Origin: Tatumella citrea | GTDB lineage: Bacteria > Pseudomonadota > Gammaproteobacteria > Enterobacterales > Enterobacteriaceae | Direction: 5' to 3' | Assembly: GCF_002163585.1 (NCBI RefSeq) | Contig: NZ_CP015579.1 | Coordinates: 4,369,501-4,433,500, forward strand | DNA length: 64,000 bases | Shown here: positions 25,901-34,429 of the stretch, piece by piece | Position numbering within the stretch: the stretch's first letter is position 1 | Layout of the letters: each line of letters opens with the position of its first letter | The notes under the pieces: generated by a model | Seen by the model: the letters and a program-made list of their open reading frames with translations, nothing else | What the model was told of the DNA's origin: nothing | The model's database searches: none | Translations under genes and position numbers: made by a program

Positions 25901-27135
25901 CCGCCAGATTGTGGCTTGAAAATATGACCGGGCTGCTACGTAGCGGCTCTGCTCCGGTGAATATTCTGGCTGAGCCCACTGAGGCGAACCGTGAAAGTGC
26001 GACAGTTGCAGTCACGGCAAAATATCACCGTGACGAGCCTTACCGTGCCACGCTGTTATCCCGTAATCGACTGAACTGCGAGGGATCACAGAAAGAGACA
26101 CGGCAGATAATATTGTCAGTCGATGGTACTGAGCTCAGTTATCAGGCCGGTGATGCACTGGGGATCTGGCCACAAAATAAACCGCAATCTGTAAGCGCCG
26201 TAATTCATGCCCTGCAACTTGAGCCACAGCAGCCAGTAACCATCAGCTCCGGGCAGACGCTCAGTCTGCAGGAAGCGTTGACGGGTTATCTGGATTTGTC
26301 GGCAGTCAGTCGTGAGCTGGCCGAATATCTTGGCAATCATTCACTCAGCGGAGAATTTCCTCCGCCGCTGCAACAGGCGCTGGCAGGTGATTTTACTGGC
26401 TGGCAACAGCAGCAACGGGTAGTGGACCTGCTGCTGGCATTTCCTGCCAGAGTCGAAGCCGAAGAATTTATCCGCTATCTGCGGCCGATGCGGCCACGGC
26501 TTTACTCTGTTTCTTCCAGTCCGCTGCTGACTCCGGATGAAATTCATCTGACGGTATCCGTGGTGCGTGATGGTAATAACGGGATGAGGGATGGTGTCTG
26601 TTCATCATTTCTGGCTGACAGTGCGATCGGTGACACTATTCAGGTGTTTGTGAAATCTCAGGTCAGTTTCCGCCCACCAGACGATGATACATTGCCACTG
26701 ATAATGATTGGCCCCGGTACCGGGATTGCTCCTTTCCGTGCCTTCCTGCAACAGCGCCAGGCCAGCGGTGCCCGGGGACATAACTGGTTATTCTTTGGTG
26801 AGCAGCACGCTGACGGTGATTTTTATTATCGCCAGGAACTGGAAAACTTCCGGCATGAGGGCGTGTTACATCGGCTGGATACGGCGTTCTCCCGTGATCA
26901 GCCTGACAAGATTTATGTTCAGCACCGGATGCTGGAACAGGGCAGCATCCTCTGGCAATGGCTGACGGAAGGCGCCACAGTTTGCGTGTGTGGCGATGCC
27001 AGCAGAATGGCAAAAGATGTTCATCAGGCATTACTTCAGATAATCAGTGAACATGGCAGGATGAGTTCCGAAGAGGCAGAGCAGTGGTTGTCAGCACTGA
27101 ACCGGCAGAAACGCTACCTGCGCGATGTTTACTGA
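22987..27135 (+). CDS. nasA: Assimilatory nitrate reductase fused to CysJ-like flavoprotein
   Basis: 1382-aa fusion. Residues 1-715 are the molybdopterin nitrate reductase: [4Fe-4S] ligands C12, C15, C19, C47 (VCPYCGVGC ... KLCTKG), then the bis-MGD domains (NSRLCMASAG; FSLTGQPNAMGGREMGY; molydopterin-binding C-terminus). A linker resembling the start of CysJ (LNAEEQRYLQGYLAGL) leads to a flavodoxin domain (about 843-985; VLWSSTTGNAESFA, STFGDGDPPDN, FGDSSYDQFCGFG). A ferredoxin-reductase-like FAD/NADPH module follows (RLYSVSSS about 1170; GPGTGIAPFRAF about 1241; terminal KRYLRDVY). Electrons can thus pass NADPH-FAD-FMN-FeS-Mo within one chain, replacing the separate NasC reductase. Its last 7 bp overlap the convergent araC-type gene. 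Confidence 0.93.
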   Translation: MAEETREIKSVCPYCGVGCGIVMQVADNRVLKVTGDKLHPANRGKLCTKGLTCSKAITAAGRLAHAFLRKQRHQGPVQTEINVAIRETANRLNSIIQQHGPEAVALYVSGQMSLEAQYLANKLAKGFIATPNIESNSRLCMASAGSGYKQSLGADGPPGSYQDFEHADLFLVIGANMADCHPILFLRMMARVNAGARLIVVDTRRTATAEKASLFLQVKSGSDLMLLNGLLQLLVSQGKTDKDFIDRYTRGWEQMPEFLADYSVDKVAVATGLTEQDIRQAADWIGESSAWMSCWTMGLNQSIQGTLNTSALCNLHLATGTICRPGCGPFSLTGQPNAMGGREMGYMGPGLPGQRSLLSAEDRRFTENVWGLPSGSLPAHGGHGTVDMFQQMAAGTIKACWIICTNPAASMANRQQVIRGLQQAELVITQDAFLDTETNRYADVLLPGALWAEAEGIMINSERNVTLMKQAVNPPGDAMADWQIITRVACEMGFSQDFDYHSADEVFREIQQFHNPQTGYDLRGISYARLHDSPVQWPSSPDDQQSRHPIRYLSQEVIVTDKPAATPGIIFPTASGRAQFHCCLPVSPADPVDDDYPFVMNTGRLQHQWHTLTKTGRIPELNQLNPNPFVEIHPQDAQRLNIHPEQSVELRSRRGHAILPARISDRVLPGHCFAPFHWNDVFGENLSVNSLTGDAVDPVSLQPALKYCAVSLTPIHTSNIADADQPDAQPVAEAVMTESFATTAADLFAGQLVPGTSLSEMLNAEEQRYLQGYLAGLRLSPPDARNGIPVLPVTAPLGNDARLWVDGLLAGLYARAPLVSGLPSPLSAGQPAMITAAATAAPVRVLWSSTTGNAESFAAECVSQLEQAGIPARSGCVSDLEASELASAGRVLLVVSTFGDGDPPDNGLNFWQMLTAESAPSLASVSFSVLAFGDSSYDQFCGFGRRLDARLTELGAIRLSPRAECEAEDLQPARLWLENMTGLLRSGSAPVNILAEPTEANRESATVAVTAKYHRDEPYRATLLSRNRLNCEGSQKETRQIILSVDGTELSYQAGDALGIWPQNKPQSVSAVIHALQLEPQQPVTISSGQTLSLQEALTGYLDLSAVSRELAEYLGNHSLSGEFPPPLQQALAGDFTGWQQQQRVVDLLLAFPARVEAEEFIRYLRPMRPRLYSVSSSPLLTPDEIHLTVSVVRDGNNGMRDGVCSSFLADSAIGDTIQVFVKSQVSFRPPDDDTLPLIMIGPGTGIAPFRAFLQQRQASGARGHNWLFFGEQHADGDFYYRQELENFRHEGVLHRLDTAFSRDQPDKIYVQHRMLEQGSILWQWLTEGATVCVCGDASRMAKDVHQALLQIISEHGRMSSEEAEQWLSALNRQKRYLRDVY

Positions 27136-28094
27136 TTATTCCGGGCCTGACGGCTGGCCCCCGGCGGATGACCGGTTATTCGTTTAAAAGCACGGCTAAA
27201 GGCAGCCTGTGAGGTATAACCCAGCCGTTGTGCCACTGTTTCTATTGGCAGGCGTTCACTGTTCAGCCACTGGCTGGCGAGCTGCATACGTAACTCTGTG
27301 GCATAACGCAGGGGTGATATGCCGATCGTCTGACGAAAACGCCCGGCAAAAACTGAACGGGAACTGTTACACTCTGCGGCGAGTTCTGCCACTGTCCACT
27401 CTTTACCCGGGTGCCGGTGCAGAGCCAGTAGTGCATGTGCCAGCCGTGGATCTTTGAGCGCAGCGACCAGGCCACTACCATTGCCGCAACCACATTCTAC
27501 CCAGCCACGGATCAGCATGGCGGCAACCACTTCAGCAAGCCGCGCCATAATTCCCGGATAACCAATTCGACCGGAGCAGATTTCCCGTTTCATTGACGAG
27601 AGGATAGGCAGCAGCCCGGGGTAACGATCACTGAGGGTATCTGCCAGTAATTCATCCGGCATTAGCCGAATCAGGCCCTGCATCCCGCCAGGATCAAATT
27701 CCATACATCCATGAAAAATGACAGTTTTTTCAGGATTGGTGACTTTGCAGCAGGTATTGATAGCGCATACCGACTCACCCAGCGGGATAGTTTTGGGCGT
27801 ATCAATATCCTGAACTAAAGCATCGGAATCAGACAGTAACTGATGATGGGCAGCACGCGGCATAAACACCGCATAACCTGCCGGTAGTACCTGAACTGAG
27901 CCGTCTGCTTTACGTAACAGGGCACTGCCGGAAGCAATAAAGTGGAAACAGGCAAAGCCGGGGCGGGCAGGAAAATTAAAGCCAAACCGGCTGCCGGCAT
28001 CAATTCGCCGGTACTTTACACCACGCAACCGCATTCCTGTCAGCAGCTCACTGATCAGATCAGAAGGTAATTCAGAAAGGACAGTTTTGCTCAT
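27129..28094 (-). CDS. AraC-family transcriptional regulator with N-terminal cupin
   Basis: 321-aa regulator. The N-terminal cupin domain (about residues 20-190; GFACFHFIASGSALLRKADG) precedes two helix-turn-helix motifs (WTVAELAAECNSSRSVFAGR; PIETVAQRLGYTSQAAFSRA) and ends with the AraC signature FKRITGHPPGASR. It is divergent from the MFS exporter gene, with 96 bp between them, so that exporter is the likely target. The ligand is unknown. It is convergent with nasA and overlaps it by 7 bp. Confidence 0.9.
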   Translation of the reverse strand: MSKTVLSELPSDLISELLTGMRLRGVKYRRIDAGSRFGFNFPARPGFACFHFIASGSALLRKADGSVQVLPAGYAVFMPRAAHHQLLSDSDALVQDIDTPKTIPLGESVCAINTCCKVTNPEKTVIFHGCMEFDPGGMQGLIRLMPDELLADTLSDRYPGLLPILSSMKREICSGRIGYPGIMARLAEVVAAMLIRGWVECGCGNGSGLVAALKDPRLAHALLALHRHPGKEWTVAELAAECNSSRSVFAGRFRQTIGISPLRYATELRMQLASQWLNSERLPIETVAQRLGYTSQAAFSRAFKRITGHPPGASRQARNNQ

Positions 28095-28190
28095 TTTCAG
28101 GAGTTTCGGTCAAAAATAACAGACTAACTATCATAGACCCTCCGGTTATTTGTCTCCAGAATTTACTGATAAAAATGACGGGGGAAATAA

Positions 28191-29417
28191 ATGAGTCAAT
28201 GTACTGAACAATGCAGCCTGCTATCTCAGGAAGAAGCAACCGTATCTGCCGCATGGCTGGCGGTATTTTCACTGGCTGTCGGCGTGTTTGGTTTGCTGAC
28301 GGCAGAATATCTGCCTGCCAGTCTGCTATCGCCTATGGCTACGAGCCTCGGGGTGAGTGAAGCGTTGGCAGGGCAGTCTGTCACCGTCACTGCTATCGTG
28401 GCGCTGTTTTCCGGCCTGCTGGTGCCGGGATTAACACGTAATATGGATCGTCGTACGGTGTTACTGGGTTTTACCTTACTGATGATCGCTTCCAATCTGC
28501 TGGTGGCTTTGTCACCGAATCTGACAGTGTTATTGCTGATGCGGGTATTACTGGGAATTGCGATTGGTGGGTTCTGGAGCATGGTGGCTGCGGTGGCAAT
28601 GCGCCTGGTTCCGGATGATCAGTTACCGCGCGCATTGTCGGTTATTTTCAGTGGCATTTCGGTGGGCACTGTAGTGGCCGTGCCTCTTGGCAGCTATCTG
28701 GGCGGGATTTTTGGCTGGCGTAGTACCTTCGTAGCCGCCGCGATGATCGGGATAATTACCCTGTTATTTCAGTTTTTTACCCTGCCGCGAATGGCCCCGC
28801 GACATGGGGTATCTCTGAAGATGATGTTCCGCATCGCCCTGCGGCCCGGAATTAGCGCAGGTATAGTGGGATGCGTGCTGATTCATGGCGCCCACTTTGC
28901 CCTGTTTACCTATATCCGCCCGATGCTGGAACAGACTACCGCCTCCGGAGATGATGCTCTGTCACTGATTCTGTTGGGATTTGGGGTAGCAAACTTCGGT
29001 GGAACTCTGCTGGCGGGGGCATTACTGGCGAGAATGCCGCTGGGTACTCTGGTGTTGATGCCGGTGGTGGTCGGGTTGAGTGCTCTTGCTCTGGTGCTGT
29101 TGCCTGCAACGCTGGCGGATCAGGTGATGCTGGTTGCCTTGTGGGGAATGGCTTTCGGTGCGATTCCGGTGGCCTGGTCGAACTGGATTGCCCGCTCCAT
29201 CCCGGACCAGGCAGAAAGTGCCGGCGGGATGGTAGTGGCGGCCGTTCAATCGTCAATAGCGGCCGGAGCCGCCGCTGGCGGACTGATGTTTGGCCATCAT
29301 GGCATCACCGGGGTGTTTGTCTCTGCCGGTGCAGTAATGTTGATAGCAGCAGTCTTTGTCAGGGCTCGGGTGAGAGTAGATCTTGTACCTCCCGCCACAG
29401 ATTCCGACATCACCTGA
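28191..29417 (+). CDS. MFS exporter of the NepI/arabinose-efflux group
   Basis: 408-aa 12-helix transporter. It resembles E. coli NepI (purine ribonucleoside efflux): EYLPASLLSPMATSLGVSE, GQSVTVTAIVALF, DRRTVLLGF, LLGIAIGGFWSMVAA, RLVPDDQLPRALSVIF, GSYLGGIFGWR. Substrate specificity cannot be read from sequence; DHA1 members also include sugar and drug exporters. It is divergent from the AraC-type regulator. Confidence 0.85.
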   Translation: MSQCTEQCSLLSQEEATVSAAWLAVFSLAVGVFGLLTAEYLPASLLSPMATSLGVSEALAGQSVTVTAIVALFSGLLVPGLTRNMDRRTVLLGFTLLMIASNLLVALSPNLTVLLLMRVLLGIAIGGFWSMVAAVAMRLVPDDQLPRALSVIFSGISVGTVVAVPLGSYLGGIFGWRSTFVAAAMIGIITLLFQFFTLPRMAPRHGVSLKMMFRIALRPGISAGIVGCVLIHGAHFALFTYIRPMLEQTTASGDDALSLILLGFGVANFGGTLLAGALLARMPLGTLVLMPVVVGLSALALVLLPATLADQVMLVALWGMAFGAIPVAWSNWIARSIPDQAESAGGMVVAAVQSSIAAGAAAGGLMFGHHGITGVFVSAGAVMLIAAVFVRARVRVDLVPPATDSDIT

Positions 29418-29440
29418 GAGCCATTTATCTGAGAATAGGG

Positions 29441-30424
29441 CTACAACGCTGTTTCAGGCCCGCTTTGGGTCAGAAAACGCACCGTTTCGGCGTAAACCTG
29501 ATGACGGTTTTTCTCCAGAACCATCATATGAGTTGCTTCACCAATTTCGATCCAGGTTTTTTCGGGGGAATGCGTTGCCCGTAAAAACCAGGATTGGGCC
29601 AACGGAACAGGGATATCCGCATCCCACTCCCCGTGTAGCAGCAATAAAGGTACCCGGATATCTGCGGGATCATATAAAGGAGAATCTTTGGTCCAGTAAT
29701 CCCGGGTATCCTGCACCGGGCCATTACTGGCTTTAATTTTTTGCTGTTCTCTGAGGGTCTGTTCGGGTTCTTCTGCCAGGGTCTTTTCAGCCCAAAGTTC
29801 AAATCCACCCTCAGGTATCAGAGTTTGCTGTTTATCCTGCGGAACACTTCTCAACCAGCGTGTTTTCACTGCCGGGATATCAATCAGTCGCCAGGCGCCC
29901 AGCTCGCCACCGGGGTCCAGAGGCGATCGGGAAGTCAGCCACTGAGGAGCAATCAGGATCAGCCGTCGGATCAGCGGGTTGTTCTGCGATGTATAATAGC
30001 CTGTGACACTGCCCCCCCATGACATACCCAACAGATTAATCTGCTCCAATGCCAGATGTTGTAGCAGATAGTCAATTGCTGTCGCCAGGTCGGTACTTGC
30101 CTCCTTTGCTCCCACCGCAGGAGGATTCTCCCCGGCTGGCTGGTTCATTGCGGCAGGCCGGCTGGAACCACCGTAGCCCCGTGCATCCATGGCCCATACA
30201 TCAAATCCTGCCAGCGCCAGATAATCCATAAATGACTGACCTTCCAGAGGAATATCAAACAGGCTGCCGGATGAATACGTTGCCCCATGCATCATGATAA
30301 TGGTACGGGAGGCATCGAATGTCGTTTGTTGTGCAAGTCGTCGATGTCGTATTTGTAATTGTGTCCCGTGGCTGTCAGTGGGGATAAACACTTTCTCATC
30401 AAATAATAGCGGCTGAGTTGTCAT
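29441..30424 (-). CDS. Alpha/beta hydrolase
   Basis: 327-aa cytoplasmic alpha/beta-hydrolase with no signal peptide. The oxyanion strand-loop is IIMMHGATYSSG, the nucleophile elbow GMSWGGS (Ser). A likely catalytic Asp is in LLLHGEWDADIPV and the His in GEATHMM. It lies 2 bp downstream of the metallo-beta-lactamase-fold gene, so the two are cotranscribed and may act in sequence on an ester, lactone or amide. The substrate is unknown. It is convergent with the MFS gene. Confidence 0.85.
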   Translation of the reverse strand: MTTQPLLFDEKVFIPTDSHGTQLQIRHRRLAQQTTFDASRTIIMMHGATYSSGSLFDIPLEGQSFMDYLALAGFDVWAMDARGYGGSSRPAAMNQPAGENPPAVGAKEASTDLATAIDYLLQHLALEQINLLGMSWGGSVTGYYTSQNNPLIRRLILIAPQWLTSRSPLDPGGELGAWRLIDIPAVKTRWLRSVPQDKQQTLIPEGGFELWAEKTLAEEPEQTLREQQKIKASNGPVQDTRDYWTKDSPLYDPADIRVPLLLLHGEWDADIPVPLAQSWFLRATHSPEKTWIEIGEATHMMVLEKNRHQVYAETVRFLTQSGPETAL

Positions 30425-30426
30425 TT

Positions 30427-31317
30427 TTACTCCTGATTAGCGGGGTGCCATAACAGCCCCCGGGGATCACGAATGATCTGTCCGGCAGAGCTGGCTGGGA
30501 AATGTGAGCTGAATACCATTGTGTGAGGTCGGGCCGCCAGTTCCAGAATCGACCGGCGTGACTCAAGCGCTTTATCGCTTTCCTCACAAAATACCGAGTT
30601 CCATTCCGGAAGGGCGATTTGCAGAGGATGGTGCATAACATCACCGGGGAATAGCGCCGTTTCTCCTCCTGCAGTAAAACTGAATGAATAATGATCGATG
30701 CTGTGTCCCGGCGTTCTGTGTACAGTAATCCCGTCGAGTATTTGCTGGTCCTGCTCTGTTATTTCCGTGGCCAGGCCGGCATGAATTACCGGTAACACAC
30801 TGTCCTGCAGTGCACCACGACTGGGCGGCCTGACATTGCTGTCGGTACTGTAAAACTCCCGTTCCTGACGTGAGAAATAGTAGCGAGCATTCGGAAAGGC
30901 GGGCTGCCATCCTCCGTTGGTTTTCAGGGTATTCCAGCCAACGTGATCGACATGCAAATGTGTCATTAGTACTGCCGTGACTTGTTGCGGTGTAATCCCT
31001 GTTTGTAACAGGCATTCCATCCAGTGGGTCTGCATATGATGAAATTTAGGGTTGCCGGGACGTTCCTTATCGTTACCTGCGGCAGTATCAATAATGATGA
31101 CCTGTTCTCCCCGCTGAATTAACCAGCTGTGGGTACTGAGAGCTACGGTGCCATGATCAAGGTCCTGATTGCCTGTAGTGAGTCGGTCAGCAATTCCAGC
31201 CAGTTGTGCCTTATTCCATTGCGGGAAAAGAAATAATCCTGAAAGGTCTTTGCTTTCCTGCTCCTGGATTTTAGTGATAATGGCTCCGGCAAATTGCCAG
31301 CGTGTAAGCTTGTTCAT
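30427..31317 (-). CDS. Metallo-beta-lactamase-fold hydrolase
   Basis: 296-aa MBL-fold enzyme with the zinc motif HLHVDHVGW (HxHxDH). Further metal ligands are likely in PGHSIDHYSF and FPGDVMHHPLQ. The layout, with an N-terminal strand (VALSTHSWLIQRGEQVIIID) before the motif and no signal peptide, resembles AHL-lactonase-like and other cytoplasmic MBL hydrolases. It is first gene of a two-gene operon with the alpha/beta hydrolase and divergent from a LysR regulator (121 bp between). Quorum-signal hydrolysis is possible but unproven. Confidence 0.85.
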   Translation of the reverse strand: MNKLTRWQFAGAIITKIQEQESKDLSGLFLFPQWNKAQLAGIADRLTTGNQDLDHGTVALSTHSWLIQRGEQVIIIDTAAGNDKERPGNPKFHHMQTHWMECLLQTGITPQQVTAVLMTHLHVDHVGWNTLKTNGGWQPAFPNARYYFSRQEREFYSTDSNVRPPSRGALQDSVLPVIHAGLATEITEQDQQILDGITVHRTPGHSIDHYSFSFTAGGETALFPGDVMHHPLQIALPEWNSVFCEESDKALESRRSILELAARPHTMVFSSHFPASSAGQIIRDPRGLLWHPANQE

Positions 31318-31438
31318 GTCAGATATTCCTGATGATGATATTAATTCTTGTGTTATCTTCTGTCTTTAGTCCCGTGAGAACAACCGGGCTGGCTGCAATT
31401 CATGGTTGCAGTTTTTGCAATGATAAGGCGAAGCGAAT

Positions 31439-32347
31439 ATGGATAAACTGGAAGCAATGCGTGGATTTGTGCAGGTGGTTGATGCCGGAAGTTTTACCCG
31501 TGCAGCAGATGCTCAGGGGGTTCCCGCCTCGACGGTTACCCGTCAGATTCAGGCACTGGAGGCTATTCTGGGTATCCGTTTGCTGCATCGTACTTCCCGA
31601 AAAATTACCCTGACCCCGCAGGGGGAATATTATTATCGTGGCTGTGTCGGGTTACTTGCGCAGGCTGATTTGCTGGATTCAGGATTACAGACACAGAACA
31701 GTCAAAAACGGGGTCAATTAAATGTTGAATTACCGGCGGCACTGGCTTATTGCTTGATCATGCCGCGACTGTCTGAATTTACGTCCCGGTACCCAGATAT
31801 TCAGGTCAATATAAATACGGCAAACCGCACGTCTGATTTGGCGGAAGAACGAATTGATTGTGTGATCCGTATCGGACCTCTGCATAATGATAGTCTTATC
31901 GCCCGATCTTTGGGGACGCTCCCGAGGATGGTCTGCGCCTCTCCGGATTATCTGCAACGATTTACGTATCCGAAGCATCCGGAGGAATTAGCTCACCGAC
32001 ATCAACTGATTCAGGTGCGATCGGCCCAAACCCGCAGAATGTTTGAACACAGATTGCATCGTGGCAGTGAATCGGTAACTATCCGCGGGCAATGGCAGAT
32101 AGCTGTGAATGATGCCATGGCCGCACTGATTGCAGCTAAAGCAGGGGCTGGAGTTGTGACCACTTACCAGTTTCTGGTGGCTGATGCCGTTTCCCGACAA
32201 CAACTGGACGTTCTTTTCCCGGACTGGCAGCCTGATCCTGTACCTGTTCATATCGCCTGGCCAGAGAATAAATCAATGCCACTCCGGGTCAGAGTATTTG
32301 TTGACTGGGTTATTGAATTATTTACCACCGGTTCTCTCGCAGGATAA
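31439..32347 (+). CDS. LysR-family transcriptional regulator
   Basis: 302-aa LysR regulator. The N-terminal winged helix (MDKLEAMRGFVQVVDAGSFT, TVTRQIQALEAILGIRLLHR) is followed by a periplasmic-binding-like effector domain (LNVELPAALAYCLIMPRLSE; AGAGVVTTYQF). It is of the DmlR/YafC-like group by general look. It is divergent from the MBL/hydrolase pair, its most likely target, and lies 145 bp upstream of the sulfonate-type ABC operon. Confidence 0.9.
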   Translation: MDKLEAMRGFVQVVDAGSFTRAADAQGVPASTVTRQIQALEAILGIRLLHRTSRKITLTPQGEYYYRGCVGLLAQADLLDSGLQTQNSQKRGQLNVELPAALAYCLIMPRLSEFTSRYPDIQVNINTANRTSDLAEERIDCVIRIGPLHNDSLIARSLGTLPRMVCASPDYLQRFTYPKHPEELAHRHQLIQVRSAQTRRMFEHRLHRGSESVTIRGQWQIAVNDAMAALIAAKAGAGVVTTYQFLVADAVSRQQLDVLFPDWQPDPVPVHIAWPENKSMPLRVRVFVDWVIELFTTGSLAG

Positions 32348-32391
32348 TCATGATATTATCTGTTTTCACTATTTAGTCAGCAAAAAAAAGC

Positions 32392-32410
32392 ATATCTTTA
32401 TTTTAGATAT
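32392..32410. promoter_or_regulatory. Inverted repeat upstream of the ABC/dioxygenase operon
   Basis: ATATCT (32392-32397) and AGATAT (32405-32410) are separated by 7 bp, about 80 bp before the substrate-binding gene. It could be a regulator site (for example of a LysR/CysB-like protein), or a chance AT-rich palindrome. Confidence 0.3.
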
Positions 32411-32492
32411 TCTTTTACCGGATAAATAATTTCATCTTTAAAAATGCAGGCTTCAGTATGAACTCATTAATAATGAATTCTCTGAGGCTGTA

Positions 32493-33500
32493 ATGAAAAA
32501 GAAAACCGTGTCGGTAGTGATTGCCGGATTACTGGCAGGCGCACTGACGGTGCCGGTCACAGCAAGTGCTGAGGGAACCATCAGCATTGCTCAGCAATTT
32601 GGTATCGGCTATTTATTGTTGGATGTAGTTCGGGACCAACATCTGATTGAAGAGCAGGGCAAAAAAGAAGGTCTCGATATTAAAGTCGAATGGCGGACCT
32701 TATCCGGAGCCACTGCAATGAATGAAGGTGTTCTCACCGGAGCTCTGGATGTTGCTGCTGCTGGCGTCCCGGCGATGCTGACGGTATGGGACCGGACTTA
32801 CGGACACCAGAATGTAAAAGCGATTGCCTCGCTGGGTTCCATGCCTGGCTACCTGCTCAGCAATAATCCCGCAGTCAAAAGTATTAAAGATCTGACGGAT
32901 AAAGACCGGATTGCTGCGCCTGCAGCCGGAGTTGGCTTTCAGTCCCGGACATTACAGATAGCCACCGCGGAAGTTTACGGAAACAGTGAATTTAAAAAAT
33001 TCGATAATATTACCGTCAGTCTGCCTCATCCTGATGCCACGGTAGCATTAATTTCCGGTAAATCAGAGGTTACGGCACATTTCTCCAGCCCGCCATTCCA
33101 GTATCAGGAATTAGAACATTCTTCGATTCATAAAATACTCAGCTCTTATGATGTGCTGGGTGGGCCGGGGTCATTTAATGCGTTATATACCACTCAAAAA
33201 TTCCATGATGAAAACCCCAAAACCTATCAGGCATTTTATAACGCATTAGCGCAGGCAGCTGATTATGTCGAAAAACATAAAGACGATGCGGCGAAAATTT
33301 ATATTCGTCAGGAGAAGTCACATCTGCCGTTGTCATTAATCGAAAAAATCATTAATGACCCGGAAAATCATTTCACCGTTTCTCCTGAGCGGACTTATGT
33401 CTATGCCGACAAGTTATATCAGCTCGGCGTATTGAAACATCACGCGGCCAGCTGGAAAGACTATTTCTTTCCTGAAGCCTGGGTTAACCCCGGTAGTTGA
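32493..33500 (+). CDS. ABC transporter periplasmic substrate-binding protein (SsuA/TauA/NrtA type)
   Basis: 335-aa protein with a Sec signal peptide (MKKKTVSVVIAGLLAGALTV, cleavage ...SASA). The NMT1/SsuA-like fold shows in ISIAQQFGIGYLLLDVVRDQ, GVLTGALDVAAAGVPAML and the closing LGVLKHHAASWKDYFF. It heads a four-gene operon with a TauD-type dioxygenase, an ATPase and a permease. The taurine and sulfonate operons have the same composition, so the ligand is probably an organosulfur or similar small acid, not identifiable by sequence. Confidence 0.87.
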   Translation: MKKKTVSVVIAGLLAGALTVPVTASAEGTISIAQQFGIGYLLLDVVRDQHLIEEQGKKEGLDIKVEWRTLSGATAMNEGVLTGALDVAAAGVPAMLTVWDRTYGHQNVKAIASLGSMPGYLLSNNPAVKSIKDLTDKDRIAAPAAGVGFQSRTLQIATAEVYGNSEFKKFDNITVSLPHPDATVALISGKSEVTAHFSSPPFQYQELEHSSIHKILSSYDVLGGPGSFNALYTTQKFHDENPKTYQAFYNALAQAADYVEKHKDDAAKIYIRQEKSHLPLSLIEKIINDPENHFTVSPERTYVYADKLYQLGVLKHHAASWKDYFFPEAWVNPGS

Positions 33501-33523
33501 TTGCCTGCAAAGAGAGCTAACTT

Positions 33524-34414
33524 ATGAGCGAATTTACCGCAACAATTACCCCGGCAGAGCACTCTCAACAGTTTGAGATCCGTCCTCTGCCAGGCGCCGG
33601 GGCCGAAATCATCGGACTGGATCTGCGTCAGCCATTGAACAGTGCCGATTTCCGGCGCATTCACCAGGCACATCTGCAATATCATGTGCTGGTATTTCGC
33701 CAGCAGACATTGACTCCGGAACAGCAAATTACATTCAGCCGTCGTTTCGGGCCCTTACAGATTCATGTGTTGAAGCAGTTTTTACTGGAAGGTCATCCGG
33801 AAATTCTGATTGTGTCGAATATTATCCGTGATGGCCAGCCAGTCGGACTGGGAGATGCTGGTAAATACTGGCATTCAGATCTCTCGTACAAAGAGGTTCC
33901 AAGCCTTGGTTCGATGCTGTATGCCAGAATTTTACCGGAGATTGGCGGAGATACCCGTTTCGCTAATATGCATAAGGCCTGGGAGACATTACCGGCCGGT
34001 TTACGACAGGCGATTGAAGGTAAGCGTGCAGTTCATTCCTACACAGCAACCTACAGTAAACCGAAGTTTGGCACTCAGTGGCGCCCGACGCTGACAGAGA
34101 AGCAGCTCAGTGAAGTGAAAGCTGTCAGCCATCCGATTGTCAGGACTCACCCGGAAACCGGTAACAAAGCACTGTTTGTCAGTGAAGGGTTTACTACTCA
34201 TATTGAAGGCCTGCCGGAACAGGAAAGCAGTGAGATCCTGCAGGCACTCTACTCCCACAGTATTCGTGAGGAAAATGTCTATACCCATCGCTGGCAACCG
34301 GGAGATCTGTTGTTCTGGGATAACCGCTCGTTGATTCATCTTGCCACTGGATGTCCGGCAGAATGCCCCCGTCAGTTGTACCGAACCACCATCGAAGGTG
34401 ACGCTCCGTTCTGA
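33524..34414 (+). CDS. TauD/TfdA-family 2-oxoglutarate-dependent dioxygenase
   Basis: 296-aa Fe(II)/2-oxoglutarate dioxygenase. The facial triad is visible: His and Asp in YWHSDLSY, distal His in NRSLIHLATG, with the 2-oxoglutarate-binding Arg likely in PRQLYRTTI. The beginning [20 protein letters not shown] and YHVLVFRQQTLTPEQQITFS are typical of TauD/AtsK. It probably releases sulfite or sulfate (or another group) from the imported compound. It starts 23 bp after the binding protein. Confidence 0.9.
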   Translation: MSEFTATITPAEHSQQFEIRPLPGAGAEIIGLDLRQPLNSADFRRIHQAHLQYHVLVFRQQTLTPEQQITFSRRFGPLQIHVLKQFLLEGHPEILIVSNIIRDGQPVGLGDAGKYWHSDLSYKEVPSLGSMLYARILPEIGGDTRFANMHKAWETLPAGLRQAIEGKRAVHSYTATYSKPKFGTQWRPTLTEKQLSEVKAVSHPIVRTHPETGNKALFVSEGFTTHIEGLPEQESSEILQALYSHSIREENVYTHRWQPGDLLFWDNRSLIHLATGCPAECPRQLYRTTIEGDAPF

Positions 34415-34429
34415 ACAGGATATACCGTA

